Assembly: GCA_036785325.1 (NCBI GenBank)
Contig: JAXIVH010000012.1
Location: forward strand, 4,954,035-5,018,034
Reading direction: 5' to 3'
Source of the DNA: Urophycis tenuis
Lineage: Eukaryota > Chordata > Actinopteri > Gadiformes > Phycidae
DNA length: 64,000 nucleotides
Shown here: positions 58,366-64,000 of the stretch, in pieces
Position numbering within the stretch: position 1 is the stretch's first letter
How the letters are laid out: every line of letters begins with the position of its first letter
The notes under the pieces: model-generated
Databases searched by the model: none
Told to the model about the DNA's origin: nothing
What the model saw: the letters and a program-made list of their open reading frames with translations, nothing else
Made by a program: the position numbers and the translations under genes

Positions 58366-59860
58366 AAACCTGACCAGTGTTCATGTAGATGTGCATCTTA
58401 GACACACAGATTCTTATTGGGTTCAAAGGGCTCGTCTTTCACCTGGGCCTGCCCAGGGCCACATCATGTGGGCGGAGACTCCCGCCTGTGATGTCACTAC
58501 TGGGCGGAGCCGGGAGCGGCTGGTGAAAGGACAGCCCTTCGACGGAGCGGAGGAACCAATAGAATCTGTCTCTCTCTCAGGGTCAAACACTGATTGGTTG
58601 TGAGGGGTTCGGGGACACGGGAACACTTCACGACGACATCAGTCTTGGGGAGGGGGTGGGGGGTGGGGGGGGGGAGGGGGTGAGAGAGAGGACAGGATGT
58701 GACATCATTGACGGCAGGTCACAGGGCCACACCTGTATCAAGGTGTGTGTGTGTGTGAGTGTGACGGGGGGGAGGGTGGGGGGTATGCACGGCACGACAA
58801 AACAGGCTTCTCTCCAGCGCCGGCTCGGTACCGACCCATGGAGAGCGCAAACCACACGTGTCCACGCCGGGCGCCGGGCGACAGGAGGCTCATAGTGGCG
58901 GCTGGGGGGGGCGGGGCTGTCAGCGGTGAGGGGGCGGGGCTGTCAGCGCCGCCTGTGGTCATAGTGGGGGAGGGGGGGGAGGGAGGGGGGGGTTACACGT
59001 GACCCAGTTTTAGCGAGACGCTGATGATGGAAGTCACGGCGCCGTGGGGTCTGGCGCCGGGCGGTGGCGTGCAGCTGTCCTCCTCCGTCCTCGCTCTCAC
59101 GTCAGCCTCCGGGCCGCGACAGCCGTGAGGCGCCCGTGGGAGTTGTAGTCATTGAGGGGGTTTGTAGTTTGTAGTTATCGGACAAAGCCACATGACTAAC
59201 AGCGTGGTTAACACTTGGGCCGCGTAATGAGCCTGGCTTTAATCACACAGTGGGCATTGGCAGCAGTGTGATGCACTTGTGATAGCGTAGTATGATGGAT
59301 CACAGCGCTGTGATTACACTGTGGGGAATTAGAGCGATGCAGAGCAACTGTTGGAACGGCAACACTGATTCACCGGCCCATGATTTGTCTCCACAACAAC
59401 GGAAGGATGGGAAGTCAGACAGAGAGGAGGCCCAGCCATCTTACATTCCAACGCCACATATCAAATTGGTACAATAACAAACAAAGCGAAATAAATCCTT
59501 GACAGCCCCAATGTAACATTTCTCCCCTCCCCGGATTTTGAGTCTACGAAGAAAAGAGGAAAACAGCGAAGACGCCTTCGCCGACTGCGACGTCGTCGAC
59601 TAAACGGCGCCGCGTCCCCCGGGAGCCAGTGTGGACTGAGAGCTCCCCAAAGACCACACGTCCAGCCGCTTTATGAACGCACATCATCTCTGGTTTGTTC
59701 TGGGCTTCACACCAGGGGGAGTCTCAGAGCCCTCGTTAGCCTGTGTGCTATCTGTCTGCTCTGGGATTGCTTTGAGATGGATGTATCCTCAACCTCAAGT
59801 TAATTACTGACTCTGTGGCATAAAACGAGTTGAGTCCCTGTCCTGATGTTTGTGAAACGA
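58366..59860. other. Non-coding, G-rich segments
   Basis: G-rich tracts at 58647-58690 and 58963-58991, a short GT run at 58743-58760, and a direct repeat of GGGGCGGGGCTGTCAGCG (about 58907 and 58931). No gene supported. Confidence 0.45.
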
Positions 59861-59869
59861 CTATTTAAA

Positions 59870-60135
59870 GGGCCTCTATGTTACCACAGGGCGTGATGTT
59901 GATTTTGGTTTCAAAATCCACCCCATAGTTGCCCCCAACTGGGCGTGTCCACCCAGATGCCCTGTTAGAACAGATGAACCCCCGCCAGTGGACTGTACCA
60001 ACTGGTAGGCTGGTCTACCCAGCATGCATCTGGGCGGGCGCTGCCACGTGTGATGTCACAAACGGGTAGAGTTTGAAACGGCCTGTCAGGACTCATCAGC
60101 ATCACAGCTGCTGGTGGAAGAGACGCCTGTGATGT
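59870..60135. repeat. Dispersed repeat shared with 39.1 kb and 43.1 kb
   Basis: CCGCCAGTGGACTGTACCAACTGG, split here as CCAGTGGACTGTACC then AACTGGTAGGCTGG, and GATGTCACAAACGGGTAGAG parallel the repeats at 43090-43310 and 39055-39190. Family unknown. Confidence 0.5.
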
Positions 60136-61209
60136 GAACCTCTCCATCCCAGCAAGGGTTTGATATTAGATTACCCCTAATAGAGTGAAGACTGCTTTAA
60201 GTGACTGAGATGCTCTCATACCCGAGTCCGTCTGTCTCCACAGAGCTTCATCCAGGTTCCATGCAAAGTCACGCCGTGTCCGTCTCTTCATGGTGAGGAG
60301 ACAGTCAGAAGGAACTGTTCACGCAGGACTGGATGACTGATTGTCATCCATGTCAAAGTAAGGGATGTTTTGTCACCAGATCACTATGTTTTCATTAGTA
60401 TGCATTGTAGTTCTCTTCATATTTTCCTCATCATTTTCGTAGGTTATGCAATGTTTTAGATTTATTCTTTTTAGATCTCACAAAACGGTTTGGACCACTT
60501 GATGAACTTGAATTGTTTCTCGATAAGCCCGCGGGTGAAATATTGAAATATCTTGGATACCTTCGATCCCTTCCCCGCAGCATGAGCCAAATCCATGGCC
60601 AGGGTCGAGACTTAAGATGAGGGATTTCTAATCTTTAAATGTGCCAAGAATGAGTCTGAGAGCTTATGCTAAGCAGGCCTCATATCGCGCTGTGAGGAAG
60701 TGTTTGACTAACCCTTTGAAAACGCTGTGCGTGTGAGTTCTAATGAACGTTATGTAAGCGTGTGAGGACTGCGGTTCATGTTGACGAATGACAGCAAACG
60801 GGGAACAAAAGCAACAGTCTGGCTCCCGGGCTATTTTCAGACCTCTGATTTTCTACAACAAACAACGGAGAGATTCATCTTGGAACGCGTTGAAAGAACG
60901 ACGACAGGGAGGTCTCATTCTGAACCCGAACGCCACGAGGCTGTCAAGGTTCTGAGGGAGATGTTTAGTGAGTCAGGTAATCACTTCCAACATGAATTAC
61001 AACCGTGGGTCTGAACTAAGAGGCGTCTATATATAGAGGAGTGTTGTGTGCTGGGTGGTGTTGGGTGAGCTCGGCTCCTCGCCAGCCGGCCCCCTCAGCT
61101 CTGCGCCGGCGGTACAAACCCACTTCATGATGTCAACAACAACACCGGCCCTGATCAGCCCAGAGAGGTGCCTGAGCGCAGAGGGGCCATCTTGAGGGCT
61201 GTGAGTCCC

Positions 61210-61251
61210 CCGGCGTCAGAGCACCCAGAGAGATGGGTGCTCTGACGCCGG
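61210..61251. repeat. Perfect 18-bp hairpin with 6-base loop
   Basis: CCGGCGTCAGAGCACCCA (61210-61227) and its exact reverse complement (61234-61251) flank GAGAGA. It is GC-rich and strongly stable. No T-run follows, so it is not a Pol III terminator. Function unknown. Confidence 0.9.
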
Positions 61252-61385
61252 CGAGACCCCCCTCTGAGTGATACCGGGTCTGACAAGGCTCGGCTCGCTG
61301 CCCCCGGGATGACGTAACCGTGCCACCGCGTCGCCGAGGACCGGTGATGTGATGTCATAGTGACATGACGTAACGATGTCGGGAT

Positions 61386-62165
61386 GTGCTAATAATGTCA
61401 TGTAATGATAGTGATGATGTGATGTAATGATGGTGATGTCATGATGTAATGATGGTGATGTCCTGATGTAATGATAGTGATGTCCAGATGTAATGATAGT
61501 GATGTAATGTTAGTGATGTTGTGATGTAATGATAGTGATGTTGTGATGTAATGATGGTGATGTTGTGATGTAATGATAGTGATGTCCTGATGTAATGATA
61601 GTGATGTTGTGATGTAATGATAGTGATGTTGTGATGTAATGACAGTGATGTTGTGATGTAATGATAGTGATGTCATGATGTAATGATAGTGATGTTGTGA
61701 TGTAATGATAGTGATGTCCTGATGTAATGGTAGTGATGTTGTGATGTAATGATGGTGATGTCGTGATGTAATGATAGTGATGTCCTGATGTAATGATAGT
61801 GATGTTGTGATGTAATGACAGTGATGTTGTGATGTAATGATAGTGATGTCATGATGTAATGATAGTGATGTTGTGATGTAATGATAGTGATGTCCTGATG
61901 TAATGGTAGTGATGTCGTGATGTAATGATAGTGATGTCGAGATGTAATGATAGTGATGTTGTGATGTAATGATAGTGATGTCCTGATGTAATGATAGTGA
62001 TGTCGTGATGTAATGATAGTGATGTCAGGATGTGCTGATGATGTTGTGATGTAATTATAGTGATGTCGTGATGTAATGATAGTGATGTCGGGATGTAATG
62101 ATAGTGATGTCGAGATGTAATGATAGTGATGTCGGGATGTGCTGATGATGTTGTGATGTAATGCT
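61386..62165. repeat. 20-22-bp minisatellite (GATGTAATGATAGTGATGT core)
   Basis: About 35 units of GATGTAATGATAGTGATGTY with a variable 2-3-base spacer (TGT, CCT, CGT, CAT). The period gives open frames of His/Tyr/Ile-rich repeats on the minus strand, which are not genes. Confidence 0.95.
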
Positions 62166-62179
62166 GGTGATTTCATGGT

Positions 62180-63040
62180 GTCATGCTGTGCTGGCGGTGT
62201 ACTGTGTGTCAGGATTCACCACAAGGATGACTGAATCTGCGTTGGTTTTACTGTAATGTTGTCTGTGACTGCAGCGGCTTCCTGGAAATGGGCTCTTGGA
62301 AATCGGGTTTAGGAAAGAACATGCTGTTGAACAGTGACACGTAAACACAACATGGTGAGGAGGACAATAGTAATAATATTGATTGCGTTTCAATTGACTT
62401 CTCTCTTGTTCACATGGTTCTACATTGCGTTGCTCATCACGTCAGGAGCCGTCCAACAGGAGAGGTTCTCCTAGAGAACCATCTCCATCCTCAGCAGGCG
62501 GTACCACACACTGCCCCGGCACTGTGGGATGCCGGGCCCGGCCTGCTGGACCTGACGTCAGCAGGGTGCAAATGTGTCGGGTTGCTCCAGTGTTTGTGAG
62601 CCCGGTGTTCATTTCACTCCGTGGTTCTGCTGGCTTCAGCGGTACCGCCAGGGCTCGTGGTTTCAGATGGACCCGCGGCGGGCCCGGTTACCACACACGG
62701 GCCCGCAGACCCCGTCAAACCAAAACACACACTGTCTTGTGTTACCCTGACACGGCTGTGTGTTGTGCGAGGGTTCCCACCCCATATATAGAGTCAGGCT
62801 GATCCAGCGGGTCAACACCAGAACCGTTCTACTGCCCACAGCTGGACCACCATCACACTTGGGACTGAAGAGCCATGTGGTCTTATAATAGCATGTCACT
62901 CGTGATAGAATACATGTATTGTTTGAATGCTGTTTTATGCGTACGGTATATATATATAGCCTATATAGAATGCTGTTCAGACACTGAGATGGAATGAACA
63001 TCATTATTTTCCCACCCTGGTCTCTTGTAGGCTCCACTGC
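62180..63040. other. Non-coding, nothing recognised
   Basis: Short TATATATA run at 62948-62955. No exon or RNA gene supported. Confidence 0.4.
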
Positions 63041-63055
63041 GTCACGCTAGAGTCC

Positions 63056-63070
63056 GCTAGATGGCGCCCT
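63056..63070 (+). promoter_or_regulatory. Possible CTCF-binding site
   Basis: CCGCTAGATGGCGCC fits the CTCF core CCASYAGRKGGCRS with one deviation (G at the third position). Occupancy cannot be judged from sequence. Confidence 0.3.
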
Positions 63071-63546
63071 GCTTGGGCAGGTTATCTCCGTCTTGGGGCA
63101 GCATCTCTGAACTTAGACCGTGATCAACAACAGTGACCACAGGCCAGTGTGTGGGTTCTGGTCTGGCTTACGACCGTCACGTAGGCCTATGTCTGAACAA
63201 GCATGGCTTATCTTGTGTTCTTCACCAGTCTGTTGGCTCAACACGGCCGGTGTAGCGTAGGCCTACTTTAAAAATACACATCTGGTCTAATTTAAACTAA
63301 CACGTTTCATCAAAGACGCGCTGACGGCCGTGGAGCGTCCATCGCCAAAGATTAAGAATGACCTAAATGACTCAAACGCGCAGTCTCACACCAGGTCGCG
63401 TGTGTCACATTTGGTTTGTCGTGTGAGACTTGGTATAAATCTGGAGATAAATCAGTCTGTTCTCCGTGCAGCCTGATCAAGAACGTCTAAATGTCCGAAC
63501 CCCAGTGTTGATGTGGTCAGAATTCGCCGTGGTTACATGTTACAAC

Positions 63547-63547
<1 letters not shown>

Positions 63548-63624
<77 letters not shown>
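63548..63624. repeat. CA dinucleotide microsatellite
   Basis: About 77 bases of uninterrupted CA repeat. A shorter GT/GC run is at 63890-63935. Confidence 0.97.
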
Positions 63625-63626
<2 letters not shown>

Positions 63627-64000
63627 GAAGCGACCTTTCACTGTCTGGTGATGCGTGTGAGACATACAGCCTACGATTGGCACGGAGAGCCACGGGCCCT
63701 TGCTGGGCGACATGCGACTGGTCCAGAAATAAAATAGAATGTAACTTACATCAGGTATGGCAGGTCCGGAGTATGTTCATCATTTATAGTGCGGCCGAGG
63801 AGCATCCCGTATCCCTCGGCTTCTCTGAGCTGGTCAGCATCAGCACCATTTGGTATGCTCCAGATGTGTGTAACATCTACCAGTAAACTCGTGTGTGTGT
63901 GTGCGCGCGTCTGTGTGTGAGTGCGTGTTTGTGCAAGTATAAAATAGATCGCGTGAGCTACTCAAAAAATATATTGTGAGGTATAGGCAATATAAAATGT

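Overview
The window is vertebrate nuclear DNA and almost certainly comes from a teleost fish. Its genes are split by introns, it is crowded with LINE families typical of fish (Nimb-like, L2-like, RTE/Rex3-like, L1, and a LINE with a restriction-like endonuclease), and it has long satellites and microsatellites. Four conserved vertebrate genes can be read by exon: prdx5 (last three coding exons only), banf1 (two copies), gng3 (complete) and a dusp10-like MAP-kinase phosphatase (complete coding region). Human PRDX5, BANF1 and GNG3 all lie on 11q12-q13, so the first three look like conserved linkage. The species cannot be named from the sequence.

Layout. 1-6145 is LINE debris: an RTE/Rex3-like fragment, then a Nimb-like LINE with RNase H that is split by a fold-back MITE at 2216-3879. 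6206-13567 is a 7.4-kb DNA transposon with matching terminal sequences and a 13-exon THAP-domain (Kolobok-like) transposase whose frame stays open for 733 codons. 13584-25516 (copy A) and 34755-37867 (copy B) are direct copies of one segment carrying banf1. Copy A has been enlarged by two L2-like LINEs, a 5'-truncated L1, several DNA repeats and a long-TIR transposon; copy B lacks them. Between the copies lie a restriction-like-endonuclease LINE, another L2-like LINE, and the 3' half of prdx5, whose penultimate intron holds a 33-bp minisatellite of about 40 units.

The right half has gng3 on the minus strand (40231-44593), whose single coding-region intron is filled by a 28-bp minisatellite with CRE-like units, a LINE tail and a MITE. 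A long non-coding stretch with a 30-bp minisatellite and a GA microsatellite follows, then the dusp10-like gene on the minus strand (53184-56907). From about 57.3 kb to the end I see only simple repeats, dispersed repeats, a 20-22-bp satellite, a perfect hairpin and a possible CTCF site.

Two observations stand out. First, banf1 copy A is an intact 90-codon gene that differs from copy B almost only by amino-acid-changing substitutions, concentrated in the N-terminal regulatory and DNA-contact segment and more frequent than changes in the adjoining intron. Second, the complete THAP transposase element shares its ends with at least three internally deleted relatives in the same window, one of them inside a dusp10-like intron. 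Together these describe an autonomous transposon with a local non-autonomous family, next to a duplicated DNA-binding host gene that appears to be changing function.
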